A stretch of DNA of 64,000 bases. Source: Brachionus koreanus (lineage: Eukaryota; Rotifera; Eurotatoria; Ploima; Brachionidae). Both the position numbers and the translations under genes were made by a program. The stretch is taken from assembly GCA_016987375.1 (NCBI GenBank), contig PJRA01000011.1:1148406-1212405 (forward strand), in the 5' to 3' direction. Shown here piece after piece: positions 24,605-36,600 of the stretch. The notes beneath the pieces were generated by a model. That model did no database searches. It was not told where the DNA came from and saw nothing but the letters and a program-made list of their open reading frames with translations. Position 1 is the stretch's first letter. Each line of letters opens with the position of its first letter.

Positions 24605-24666
24605 CTTTTTATTGTGACTGACTAACGCGCATACGCAAATATGGTTGCAACTAAGCAGTTATATCT
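24605..24666 (+). mobile_element. Left half of MITE split by LINE
   Basis: An inverted-repeat arm containing GTGACTGACTAACGC. Its partner arm is at 28698-28752 (GCGTTAGTCAATCAC). Joining the two sides at the 15-bp duplication gives a roughly 115-bp palindromic element, so the LINE landed in its middle. Confidence 0.7.
24652..24666 (+). repeat. LINE target-site duplication, left
   Basis: TAAGCAGTTATATCT, repeated exactly at 28683-28697. It defines the LINE as 24667-28682. Confidence 0.85.
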
Positions 24667-24799
24667 AATAGTAAACTAAGCAGTCATTTAACTAATAGTA
24701 AAAATTACTAAAAGGACTAAATTTTGAAAAAAATTAACATAAAATATAATATTTCCATTCGCATTTTCTTGCCTAATTGGTTGCCTCCTCCATCTGGAA

Positions 24800-26133
24800 A
24801 TGAGTGCAACTTCACCCTCCGATGACGCGAACTCCCCTATACAAGGACCGCGCTCTCAAAATATTCAGAATAATGACCCTCTACTCATCAACCAATCAGT
24901 GCTACTCCAACTAATGAAGCAACTAACAACCCAAACTCAAAACTTATACTCACAAATTGTCACGAACGATCCATCAAACCCGACCACTCATCCAAATCAA
25001 AACCAAACTTCCAACTCAAAAACGCATCCACAACTTGACCAAAATCAAACACCACCAGTTGAATCATCAAAATCTTTTATCTCAAAATTCATTAGCAATT
25101 TATCATTTCCTATCGAAAAAAAAGGTTACCTAAAACTTCATCGAGAAATCAAACGCTGCAAACCAAATGCAACCATTCTCAACTCGTACATAAACAAAAA
25201 AAATGAATTAATAATTAGAACCCCAACAATCGAAGACAATAATTACATCAATGAACCATGGTCAACCGACGCTTTTGAACACGGAATAAAAGCTATCGAC
25301 TCATCTCCAAAGTTGTATCTTGCTCTTCACTATGTTCCAGCCTCGCTGTTCGACGTTGACGATGAAGAAAACAAAATGTTCATGCTCGAACACTACAACA
25401 TTGTCAAAATGTTAAGAATTATAAAAAAGAGCTCTAATGAAACAACAAATTTAATCAAGGCTATTGTAAATGATAAAGAAAAATTTGAAAAAATTATCAA
25501 AGAAAAAAAAATAAAAATTGGAAACTCCTACGTAAGAATTTCTCGTTGGAAATTTGATCAACAGCTCACCCAATGTTTTCATTGCCAAAAACTTGGTCAC
25601 ACTAAATATTCATGTCCAAACATTAATAAAAAGCGAACATGTCTCAGATGCAACGGTGAACATGAACATAAAAACTGCAGAATTAGTGATCCGACTATCT
25701 TCAAATGTGCCAATTGCGGTGGCAACCACCCAGCTGTCAGCAAAAAATGTCCATCAATTGAGAATTTCCTTAAAAAAAAGAAGAAGAAGCAAAAAATAAA
25801 ATTAATAAATATAATAAAAACTTTACCAGAGTCGAATCAGCAATGTCTGTTCCAAATCCACCTCAAGCTTCAACAACTGAATCGTCTCAACCTAACCCAC
25901 ATACCCCAGCAATTAACATCATTCTTTTCGTTATCGCAATAATAAAAAATCTTGACAGCATCCATGAATCAATCTATGAAAATAACTCTGGAATAATAAA
26001 AATAGTGAACCAATATTTCGGCCCTATATTTGGAAACTACATCAAAAGCTACTTAAACCATTCAACTCTAATTGAAGCAAATCAAAACACTATGGATGTC
26101 AGTACTGAATCATCTCAATGCATTAATGAATAG
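24800..26133 (+). pseudogene. LINE ORF1, gag-like zinc-knuckle protein, frameshifted
   Basis: ORF1 proteins of this LINE type bind RNA. From ATG 24800 the N-terminus is rich in Asn, Gln, Thr and Pro. A central conserved part is followed by three CCHC-like knuckles: CFHCQKLGHTKYSC, CLRCNGEHEHKNC and CANCGGNHPAVSKKC. Near 25771-25778 a run of eight A shifts the frame. The original frame continues with a nonsense tail to 25942, whereas the next frame stays open through SAMSVPNPPQAS to a TAG at 26131-26133. A single indel in that run would restore one ORF, so a homopolymer sequencing error is as likely as a real mutation. The stop overlaps the ORF2 start in the string ATGAATAG. Confidence 0.8.
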
Positions 26134-28447
26134 AAGCCTTCGAATTCTACACCTCAACATCCGTTCAGTCGAATCTGAATTTAAAATTTTAGAACTTACT
26201 CGTATCGCAAAAATTAATAAAATAGATATTATAAGTCTTAATGAAACTTACCTAAAACCAGATAAAACTTTCGAATTATCAGGATTCAAAATATTTAGAG
26301 GCGATAGACTTGACAGACGAGGAGGCGGTGCGGCAATTTGCATTAGAGACAATTTAATCTCATCTGAAATTTCTCTTGCTCACATTTCCAATCTTGACAA
26401 TGCCACCGGTTGTGAACTAACTATAGACCATAACTTCAAATTAGCCATTTTCTCAATTTACTCCAGCCCTTCAAATAAAATTATTAACGAAAATCTATTA
26501 TATCATATCGCCGAAAAATACAAGAATTTTATAATAATCGGAGACTTAAACGCAAAAAATAAAATTTGGTCATGTAATAAAGAAAATCGAAGCGGTAGCT
26601 TAGTTGAAGAATTCGTAAACAAAAAAAATTGTCACATTCTCAATTGCAACAAACCAACATACCCAAGTAGCAAAAGCATTCTCGACCTCTCAATTTGTTC
26701 CGATTCAATTCTAGAATTCTTTAAATCGCACCGGGTCCTTAAATGTTTCATTAGTGATCACCAACCAACCATCACCGAATTTCTCGATATGAGTCCCAAA
26801 CTCAAAACTTTTTCCTATAATAAAATTAATTGGAGTAAATTTAAATCAGATATAGTTGAAAAAATACCTGAAGTTAACCTAAATTCAATCGAAGACATAG
26901 AGATTGAGACTAACAAAATAATCGATGACATTAATGACTCAATCAAAAATGCCTCAACTCGAATAACATTCAGATGCAAAGCCATTACTCCAATCGTAAT
27001 CCCGAACCATCTTGTCGAATTGATCAAGCTAAAAAGAATAATTCAACGAACATTGAAAAAAATAAAAAACGATTATATCACTAAAATATTTAACATGCTG
27101 TGTTACAAAGTAAAAAAAGGAGTGAAAACCTATAAATCGAACAAACTAAAGAAGGAATTTCATGAACTTGAAAAATTTAACCAATCGGAATCTAAATGTT
27201 GGAAACTTCTCAACAAACTAGAAAAACCTGTCACATCAAATGAAAAAAATCAATCGATTGAACTCAAAAAAACTGACAACTCAACAACTAATGACGAAAA
27301 TGAAGTAGCCAACATGTTTAGTTACAACCTAGCCGAGATATTCAAGCCGGAAACACACACTTTCGTCTATGAAGATAACCTTGAACTGCCGCTTCAAATT
27401 ACCAACCCAGATCTAATTTCGCCTGTTGAATTTTTCAGCTCATTAAAATCACTCAACACCAAAGCTGCTCCTGGAATCGATCAAATAAGCAATAAAGTTT
27501 TCAAAAACTGTCCTGACATGTTTTTAGTCCGTATTTTTAATCTTTTCAACGCCTCAATTAAATTTGGTTATATACCTAAGAAATGGAAAATTTCGAAGAT
27601 CATAATGATCCCTAAAAAAGACAAACCTCCTGAAAATGTCAACTCATGTCGACCTATCTCTCTTATATCATGTATTGCCAAATGGCTCGAAAAAATCGTT
27701 AACATGAAACTTACATTATGGTTAGAATCAAAAAATTACTTACCTCCTTGCCAGTCTGGTTTCAGGAAAAAAATGAGCGCCCATGACCATTTCCTTAGAC
27801 TCTTTCACTCAATCATCAATGGCTTTAACAATCAAGAAAAAACAGCCGCAGTATTCTTCGACCTAGAAAAAGCGTTCGATAAAGTCAACCACTTAGCTAT
27901 CTTAACTAAACTTAAAAAATTAAATACGCCTCCGACACTGTACAACTGGATAATCAATTTTCTTAGCAACCGCTATTTAGGTCATATTCTCGACCCGAAA
28001 CTAAGCTTCAAAAACCATTTCGAATCAATTTCTGCTAAAATTATCGGTAAAACAAACCTAATTAGAAAAATCCGAAGTTTAAAGATTAAAAATAAAACCT
28101 CTCTTTCTCTACTTGTGTACAAAAGTTTTATCCGATCACAGTTAGACTTCATGTTTATCGCCATAAAAAACTCAGCTCAAAAAGTGCTACCCGATTGTCA
28201 AAAACTCCAGAATCGCATTCTACGTTCAATCAAATTTTTCCCATTCAAAACCAAAATAACCGACATGCACAATAATATGAAAATTGAATTGCTAGAAAAA
28301 AGATAAAATAAATTATTTAAAAATTTCGTTCTTAGTCGTCTTACCCACAGTCAAATCCATGAAGATTTGCGTAATTACAATGTAAATAACCAAAAAAAAT
28401 TCACTACTCCGTTCGATTTTTTCCTTAAAATAGCACCAATTTCATAA
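26126..28447 (+). pseudogene. LINE ORF2, endonuclease and truncated reverse transcriptase
   Basis: The intact version would nick target DNA and reverse-transcribe the element RNA. ATG 26126 lies within ATGAATAG, overlapping the ORF1 stop. An APE endonuclease follows: HLNIRS, SLNETY, GDLNAKNKIW and SDHQPT. The linker and the first reverse-transcriptase blocks follow: KAAPGIDQISNKV, CRPISLISC, CQSGFRKK and FFDLEKAFDKVNH. After NFLSNRY (about 27973) the frame jumps directly to LGHILDPKLSFKNH, which normally lies after the YADD catalytic block. The GxPQGS and YADD motifs are therefore missing without a frameshift. An in-frame TAA at 28304-28306 interrupts the C-terminus, after which the frame is open again to TAA 28445-28447. 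The product could at best be an endonuclease. Confidence 0.88.
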
Positions 28448-28682
28448 ATTCTTTCAATTTAAAGTTTACATATTTAGTTTTTTATTTAACATAAATTAAT
28501 ATCAATTGTAAATTTCTTTTCTAACATTTTAAAATTTAAACGCTAAACTCAATCTAAATTAATTTTTTGTTATTTTGCAACATTGTGCAGCATCAAAAAT
28601 CAATCATGTGGCTGAAAGGAAGGACAAAGTCTCCATTCCAACCGGCCAAGGCTTCGCCTAAATTATTTTTAAAATAAATAAA

Positions 28683-28697
28683 TAAGCAGTTATATCT
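28683..28697 (+). repeat. LINE target-site duplication, right
   Basis: Exact repeat of the 15 bp at 24652-24666. Confidence 0.85.
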
Positions 28698-28752
28698 GGC
28701 ATCTAAGTATTGTAGTTTATTCGCATGCGTTAGTCAATCACAAAGAAAAAAC
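28698..28752 (+). mobile_element. Right half of MITE split by LINE
   Basis: Carries GCATGCGTTAGTCAATCAC, the inverted partner of the arm at 24605-24640. Confidence 0.7.
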
Positions 28753-29528
28753 TATTTAAATTTGAAATCTAATTCGAACAACATTTGATACTAAATTTTC
28801 ATACTTATACTTAATAAACAATTTTATTTTTTTACTTCGGCCTAAGCTTCAATATTTCTATTTTTTAGAACGGCCGTTTTCATGTACTTTTTTTTAAATA
28901 ATTTTCTTTATAAATAAAAACCCTTTGGTAACGTGAGATATCACAACTGCTATTGCTGATAGGGCTTTTTTCTAATAATGACGTAAAAGTTCCAAATTTT
29001 CATTTTAAGTTTTCATTTTGTAAAATATTTTAGAATTAAATAAACAAAGAGTTAGATATATCATTTTTGAGGGTGTTCAATTGTGCTTATTTTAACATGT
29101 AAAATGACTTCAAGTTTCAAAATTTAAAAGATGCTAAAATAAAATAAATTCAACCTTTTAAAAAAAGCTAAATGATTCAAAAAAAGTATAACCTTATGAC
29201 TCAACATAATATACGTGTATATTTAAAAAAGTTCAAACTTTTAAATTTTTGAGTTCAATTCATCAAGATTTTATAAATTTTTTTCTTTGTTTCCGATAGT
29301 ATGCTTACTGATAAACCCGATTTGAACAATGGTTGCAGAAATTAAAAATATTTTATTTTTAGTTTGTTATTAAAAAACTACATAGAATATAGAAAAAATA
29401 AATAAATTTTTGCTAAAATTTTTTTAATGATTTATTAACAAATATGAAAAAAATATATAAATAAATTTACATTTGAAATAAAAATATGACGTTAATTATC
29501 ATTTAACTTTTTATTTAATTGAATAAAT
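28753..29528. other. Intergenic, no gene seen
   Basis: AT-rich sequence between the MITE/LINE nest and the end of the minus-strand helical-repeat gene, including that gene's 3' untranslated region. Confidence 0.4.
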
Positions 29529-32500
29529 TTACTTTTCAATTTGAATCGATTCAAAATTTTTAATATCCATTTTACCACTTTTGTTTTTATCATTTAATTT
29601 AGTAGACTTAAGAAATTTTTTATCAGGAATAGGAGAAACAGATCTGTATTGTGAGGGATTTGAATTTCCTCTCTTCTCTTGATATTTTCTCGATCTGTTT
29701 AAAAAATTCAAATAAACCAAGGAATCAGGCTTATAATTCAAATTTATTAATTCTTGTTGTCTGTTCAATGACTCAGTCGAACCGGTATCTATTTCAATAA
29801 ATATTTCATCATTAAAATCCATATTAAAAGTAACATGTTTGGTCACATTTTTGTTATTAGTCTTGATGATTGATTTACACTTTATTTGTTCAACCTGTAT
29901 TTTAATCTCCTTTTGGATGTCTTGAAAGCTTCGGTCGCAGTCGTTTAAATAATAAGTGTCATTAGAGGATGAAGATCCAGTCGAACAAATCGATTCAGAA
30001 GAGTCTGATGGTAAATTTAATTGTTTAATTAGCTCGTTTTCTTCTTCAATCACATGTTTTTTGTGTCTATTAGTCAAAATTGTAGAATTGCAATTTAATG
30101 ATGATGAGGAAAGCAAACTAGAAGACATTGAGAGCCTCGATGGACTTAAGATCAAGTCTGTATTAATTTCTGATCCTTGCTTAGTAGCAGTAAAATCACT
30201 TCGTGAATACAAATTTTTCACTATTGCCAAACAACACGAAGAAATAAACTCATTTGTAGAATTGATTAACGACTTAAATTTTGAATCTATGTCCAAATTA
30301 ATTAATTCCTCACATCCAGCTTTGTCCATTCTTGAAGCTAGTAACCAGAGTACTTCACAACTAGCACTAACTAAGACCAAATTAGAGCTTTTTAAAAGGG
30401 TATCGGACAAAATTTTGAAAAGTTCAAGTGTAATGCCATTGTCTAGATGATTGAAAATGGACTTCAAGAGCTTTAATATCAAATCATCTAATTTCTCGAT
30501 TGATTTTGAAAATAAATTTTTTAAAATTTTGAGATTTATTTTTTCACATATTTTAATTTTATTTGGATAAAATAAGCTTAGATTGTGTAACATTATTAAA
30601 ATGGTTTTCATTGTTTGTAAATCTAACTTTTTATCTGATAATAAATTGATATAAATTTCACTAAAGTCCAAATCGTTTATAATTCTGGAATCTATTTTGG
30701 ACAAGTTGTTAAGCAAAATGGTTGTTTCAAATATCAATGTTGAATTGGTAAGACATTTTTTAAGTGCATTTAAAAGCCATCTTTGATGTAAAGAAACATT
30801 TAAATTTTTAATTAAATTATTCAAAATTTTGATAACCAACAAGGTTAATTGAATGTAAAAATCTGTCTTTTCAAAATCAAAAATCCAGATAATTTCGACT
30901 AATTCAGTTAATGCGGCAATACCGCCTAGTTTAATGAAAACACAAGGTTCAATATTTTCTAAAAAGTCCCTGATTAAATTTAAAACACTGATATTTGTAT
31001 TGATGCAAACATTTTGAATGTGTTTAGAAATAATTGTTTCTGAAAGATTAGTAATAATAAGAATTTTTTTGAAAATTTCTTCACATTCATGATCCATTTT
31101 GGCTTTGATTATATTCAAAAACGCTTCCTGTGCATAACGTCTTGAAGTTAATCTTCGATTAAATATTTCTTGATAGTTCTCGTCATTTTTTGGCATATTG
31201 GTCTGACTGAATTCAAACAATTCGTACCATTCCTCAAAAATAATTCCGTTTAGCAGTGTCTCTAAGGATGAACACGAATTTTTGCTCAATGCTCCCATGC
31301 TCTCTGTACATTTGGTCAAATTCAAGATTATCCTACTATTCAGTTCTAGATTTCTCGTATTATATATTGATGCCAAAGAAAGTATTTTGTCTATCTAAAA
31401 AAAATTATTAAGAAAATAATTACAATAATTGAGCTTAAGTAGTATAGATATTTAATATTAAAATAAATCCTAGATGTTCAATTTTGTTAGTCTTTGTTAG
31501 TCAATTTTGCGACATAGTTTTTATATTTTTTAGTTGACCGATGTGTAATAAAATTAATTTAAAAAAATGATACAAAATTAATCAATTTTTAATCAATTTT
31601 ATTTTATAAAAAACTACGACTGATTGAATAAAATGGATGAAAGAAATAAATGATAAAAAAATTCATAGCTTTGATTTTAAAGTTTTTTTGATCATTCCTT
31701 TGAAAACAGAATTATAATTATTTGATAATAATTTCTATCAATAATGTACTAATTTTTTTGAATAAAAAGTATTATCAGTGACTAAAATTTAAATGCAACC
31801 ATTTAAATATTTTTGTTAAATTAGATGGCATTAAAAAACTTGATTAAATAGTGATAAATAATTTATAAATATTTCACTTTAATAATTTAATCTAAGATTA
31901 TTAGAGAAAAAATTAGACATTTCTTAATAGAATTTCTAAATTTTTTTATTGAAAGCCATTTCTTAAAATAAAATAAATAATATAATTTTTATTAATATTA
32001 AAACTTCAGTAGTTTTAATCTAAATAAATTAAAGCGTGATATAGATAACAGTTGGATACCGTCAGTGACCGCCATTAGATCGCTATAACTTGGTATTGGC
32101 AGTCTTGATGGCCGCGGGGAGGAATATATTTTACCTTAAATTTTTACTCTAAATTTTAATTTTTTTTCTTATGCTCAATTGTTTTATCTATCGAATTTTT
32201 TACACCGCAATCAAAACGGTCAACAGCATGTTATAGGGGTCCAGTAACCGTCACTGATGGTACCAAGCATTTTTAAAATCTAGAACTGGGTATAAAACTC
32301 AAAAGTATTTTTGTTTTGAAAAAAAAACAAGACAAAATACTAGTTATTTCAGAAAAAACTCGATACAGTGAAACAATTAGTGAAGTCGGCTAAAATCTAA
32401 ATCAAAAACCAGACTTTGAAGACAAAAAAATTCTACCCAAAAAACACTTCAAAATTTTAAATATCAATTTATCAATATATGATTTAGATTTTTGAAACTT

Positions 32501-33637
32501 TAATTATTTGAAAAAAATTTTTTTATCTGATTTATTTTTTGATTTTTTTTAATAAAAAATAAATAATGATAAATTTAAATTTTAAGTTAAAAAATATTAA
32601 TTTTTTTATTTAATGTAAAAATATTTTCTCAAATCTTGATTGATTTCATTAAATTAAAAAATCTCCACTTTCCACTTTTTTTTCAAAAATTTAGAATCTT
32701 AACTGATCATATGTTTTCTTAAAAGTATTTCATTTAGATCTAAGCTTTCTAATCTAGTCAAATTTTAATTAGCATTAAAAATTGTGATCTCAGGTATTGT
32801 TAAGTTTGGTGCATTGATAAGCAATCAAGCAGAATATAATTTAGCTTATGTTATGAAACTTAAATTTTACTGAAATTTCTGATTTTTGAAAGCAAAAATG
32901 TAAAAAAATTTTCAGGATGATAGCAATTAATGAACGCTATCCATAGTATTTTCTTTTGCAAATTTTTTACGATTTTTTTCTAAAAAATTTTCATTTTCAA
33001 ATTCTGTTTTATTAATCTTTTTTGTATTGTATTCAAATTTAATGATTTAATTGAAAAAATTAGATGATCTAAGCTTAATTTTTTAAATATCTTTATTTAG
33101 TACCTTATACCCTTGCAAATAAGACCCCTATATCAAAGCAAATCAACATTCTTCTAATGAACTAAGATCTACACAAAATATTTTATTTCAATTTTAATTG
33201 AATATAAAGATTTTTTTTCAGCTAAGTGCCTCAATTCATCAATAAAGACACGAGTAGAGGGAAATTTTTTGCAAGGGTCTACTGTATATTTTTTAAAATT
33301 ATTTATAATTTCTAATTAAATAAAAATATTATCCCATATGTTCTTTGTTGATTCCTCGATTTCAAATCTAAAAGAGGCTTTATTTTCAAAATAAATATTT
33401 AATCACAAACATAGTCTACAATCCTATTTATTTGATATCTTTATTCATAAATAAAAAATTTAGTTCCAAAGACAAACAATTATCGCTTTGACCAAGCCCA
33501 GAAATAAATTTTTAGATTTTGAAAATCTATGATAGAAATAAAAATGTGTTACTCACTTTTTGATTCATGTAGCCATTCAAAGTGACCGACATTTGGCTTT
33601 CGTGACAGCTATTTTCAATTTTGATCACTTGATCCAT
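29529..33637 (-). CDS. Helical-repeat (ARM/HEAT-like) protein, unassigned
   Basis: I read two minus-strand exons. A short first exon, 33637-33557 (27 codons, starting MDQVIKIENSCHES), ends in a GTGAGT donor. It joins in phase to 31394-29529, giving 648 aa. Most of the protein (about residues 30-430) is a run of Leu/Ile-rich amphipathic helices without signal peptide or membrane segment, as in armadillo or HEAT solenoids; examples are LGGIAALTELVEIIW and SASCEVLWLLASRMD. The last third is Ser- and Asn-rich and looks disordered, with a short acidic and amphipathic patch. The helical arrangement reminds me weakly of Inscuteable, but I see no diagnostic motif and do not assign a name. A cytosolic scaffold role is only an inference. 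The 2.16-kb intron carries two small inverted-repeat elements. Confidence 0.72.
32052..32265. mobile_element. Small inverted-repeat element in intron
   Basis: About 214 bp with imperfect inverted ends: GATACCGTCAGTGACCG on the left and CCGTCACTGATGGTACC on the right. The interior is noticeably richer in G and C (GATGGCCGCGGGGAGG) than its surroundings. Probably a MITE. No target duplication identified. Confidence 0.5.
33103..33284. mobile_element. MITE-like element, TA-flanked
   Basis: Inverted ends with the shared core ACCCTTGCAAA on the left and TTTGCAAGGGT on the right, flanked by TA on both sides. About 182 bp, no coding capacity. A CCCTTGCAAATAA word recurs near 35590, so another relic may lie there. 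Confidence 0.5.
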
Positions 33638-36600
33638 GCGTCAAATTTGAATTTTATTAGATTGAATAATTTCGACAATGAATTTTTCATATGAAATATC
33701 CGAATAACAATTAGCTTTGGAATCTAAAAATTTTGAGAATTAAATTCAATAATTTTAATTATTCACTAGTCAAATCATATAAATTGAAAAATGATGAAGA
33801 AGTAATTCATAGTGGATTTAGCTTTTCCTGTAAGCTTAAATAGCCGGATATAAATTATTTAAATAATTTTAGATTTTTTAATTAATCAATGATAAATGCG
33901 AATTATGGGATTTTTAATTCAAGCAAAAGCTTTTATTAGTTCTAATTAGATAATTTTCGATATATTCCATATTCCTGGTGAATTACTATTAAGAAGCATC
34001 AATTTTTTTTATTGATCCCTAGTTTTTATACTGTTATATAACTTGCAATTACAAGAATTACTAGTAATTAAATTTGTCATTTTAACCTGCTTCAACTAAT
34101 TCGTAATCCTTAATTTCACTATGAAAAACATTAAGTCTAAATATGAAATTTTTTTTTTTCACTTTGATATATTACAACAAAAATAAAAATTTAATCTCAA
34201 AACTAAAATTAAAATAAAATAACGAATTTATTTAGAGTTAAAATAGAAAAAATAATTCATCTATTTTTGTGTATAAGTAGCCATTTCAGAATATATAAAA
34301 AAAAAATATGGACTTAAATATTAATTTTTTAAATGGCTTTCTCTTGATTTTTTTAATTTAAGGTTAAGTATTCTTCATCATTATTTATCTCTTTTTTTTT
34401 TTGCTTTAATTACAAAGCCTTAGTAAATATTCCATAAAAATAAAAATATTTTTCCAAGTTTATTTTTAAATTAATCTTTTTCGAAATGTTGGAGAAATTT
34501 TATTACTTTAATTAAAAACCCCAAAATTTCTTAGAAATCAGAAAAATAAGACTTTAAATTTAAAAACATTCTGATCTCTTTAATCTGAAATAATTGAAAG
34601 CTTTAAAATAATTGAAAAAATAAAAAAAAATAATATAATAATATATTCATTGTTAATACTAAAATCAATAAAGTAAGAAGACACTTAATTCTTTATTGTT
34701 TAATAATTACAGGAGTAATTTCATCAAACAAAATCTTTTTCGTGTCAATAATATTTTGACTCAAATAAATTTAAAAAGGTCAAAATAACACATGATTCAA
34801 ATCTAAAGATTAAAATTTAAATTTTTTTTAAAAGGACTCTTCTATTTCATTAATTAACTTTAAATTGTAAAGTCCTAAAAAAAAAATTTCTTTTTTAAGA
34901 TTTACATGTCAATTTAATATTTAACTTTAGTTATCATAATACGGCTAAAAGAGCAAAGAAAATAAAATAAAAAATAAAATTTCTATTATCTGTTAATTAT
35001 TAAGTTAAATTAAAAACTATTGATATCTTTTGACTTTTTAAAATAGTCTGATTTTTTCTTTTTAAATTGAGAGCTTTTTATTTAAATTAATAGATGTTTA
35101 ATTTAAGAGAAAAAATCAATACTAAAGATAACTGAATGAAAATATTCTTCTTTAACTTGATAATTTTAATTTATTTCAATGAACGCCTTTAAGGCTATTT
35201 AAAAAAAAGAAAAAAATAAAAAAAGACAAGTTTTTGAAATAGTTCTAAATAAATAAATAAATTGTGTAAATAATGTTAATAATAATAATAGTTAATATTC
35301 TACGGTCAAGTTTAGTTTAACTAAACTGACAAAGCAGGAAGACTAACGTAATCCCGCTATAGTAGACAATTTTGTTTAATGTTAATTATGTTTTTTTTCT
35401 TTCTACTTTAGTTAATTATTATTCAAGTTTTCTTTTCTCAATTTCGAACTAGGAGTATATCATGATAGTTTCTTGAAATCTAATATTTTTACAAAATATT
35501 ACCTAACCGAAAACTAGAAAAATTTAATAAAAATTTATTTTATATTGTTAAGTATATTGGTAAAAATATGCGCTTAAATGGTGGGTATTCCCTTGCAAAT
35601 AATATTTGACCATTAGAATCTTCAAAAAAGCCTCAAATTAAGGGTCTTTTATTTGGGTATACGGTATTATTATACTAATTCAAAAAAAATTAATTTGTTT
35701 TACTAATTAACAGATACTTTATGTAGATCTAAGCATGAGTTATTGGTAATTCAAAACGACAAAGCTAAAATAGTGCAAGTTACCTTTGCAAAAAGGTTGT
35801 ATGGACACATTGTTTTACTACATAATTAAAAAAAAATTAATATTTTTATTTTTTCATTTTGAAACAAAATTTATTTACTCTTTATAAACTATATTGTTGG
35901 TTAAATTAATTCAAAGTCTAGTGATCGAAACTTCATTACTTGGTCTTTAATAAATATCCACTATGGACTAGAATGCTAAATTCTCAAACAAGCCAAAAAT
36001 TCTTATTTTAAAGAGAACTTTTTTTTTATTTTTTTATTGATTAAAAATTATTTTTAAATCTAAATTTTTTAATTCTAATTAAAATATGTTAAAAAAGTAA
36101 AATTAAATAGTCGATATTAATTTTCTGAAAAAAGTAGAAAATTAGAAAAATCTTTATCTCAAACATGTCAAGAATTTTGTCCCTGAATAAAAGATTAGAC
36201 TATTGTGGCTGGCATAGATTATCGGCCAAAGGCTATAATTTAAAGTCTCGTTAATTTCATTTCTCTGAATTTTCATTTTCAATTAAATTTGTCATTTAAA
36301 CTTGTTTCCGCATTTCTAACCTTATAGTTTCTATGGAATTGTGCGACTTGAATAGTCCTTAATCAAACCGAGAATTGCAAGAGAAAAAAAAAATAGTCAA
36401 AAATTTGTTTGTACTGAATTTTTAAAACTAAAACTAATTTACCGAGATTGTTCTTAGAGATGATTGTTCGTATTATATTCGCTCGATTTTAATTACAAAC
36501 AAAAGTTTGACTTGGATTAATTACAAGTAAAATGTTCAAGTGCATAGCCTGGTTTCATGCAAATTGAATTAGCTCTTACAAATCATGTTAATCTCAAATA

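Larger units (their letters stand above)
24667..28682 (+). mobile_element. Non-LTR retrotransposon (LINE), two ORFs, defective
   Basis: A 4.0-kb element bounded by 15-bp target duplications. It has an internal order of zinc-knuckle ORF1, APE-type endonuclease plus reverse transcriptase ORF2, and a short AAATAAATAAAT tail at 28671-28682. This architecture fits the Jockey/CR1-like group. Lesions: a frameshift in an A8 run of ORF1, an in-frame loss of the reverse-transcriptase core, and an in-frame TAA at 28304-28306. It cannot move on its own. Confidence 0.9.

Noticed and set aside
29956..30450. 164-codon plus-strand frame
   Set aside because: It is antisense to the helical-repeat gene. Its Ser/Glu/Leu-rich product mirrors the Leu/Asp/Ser codons of the real strand.
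29529..33637. Naming the helical-repeat gene as Inscuteable
   Set aside because: Only the general helix pattern is similar. I could not find a diagnostic motif, so the name is not used.
35300..35340. TTTAGTTTAACTAAA palindrome as a regulatory operator
   Set aside because: Imperfect, short and expected by chance in such AT-rich DNA.
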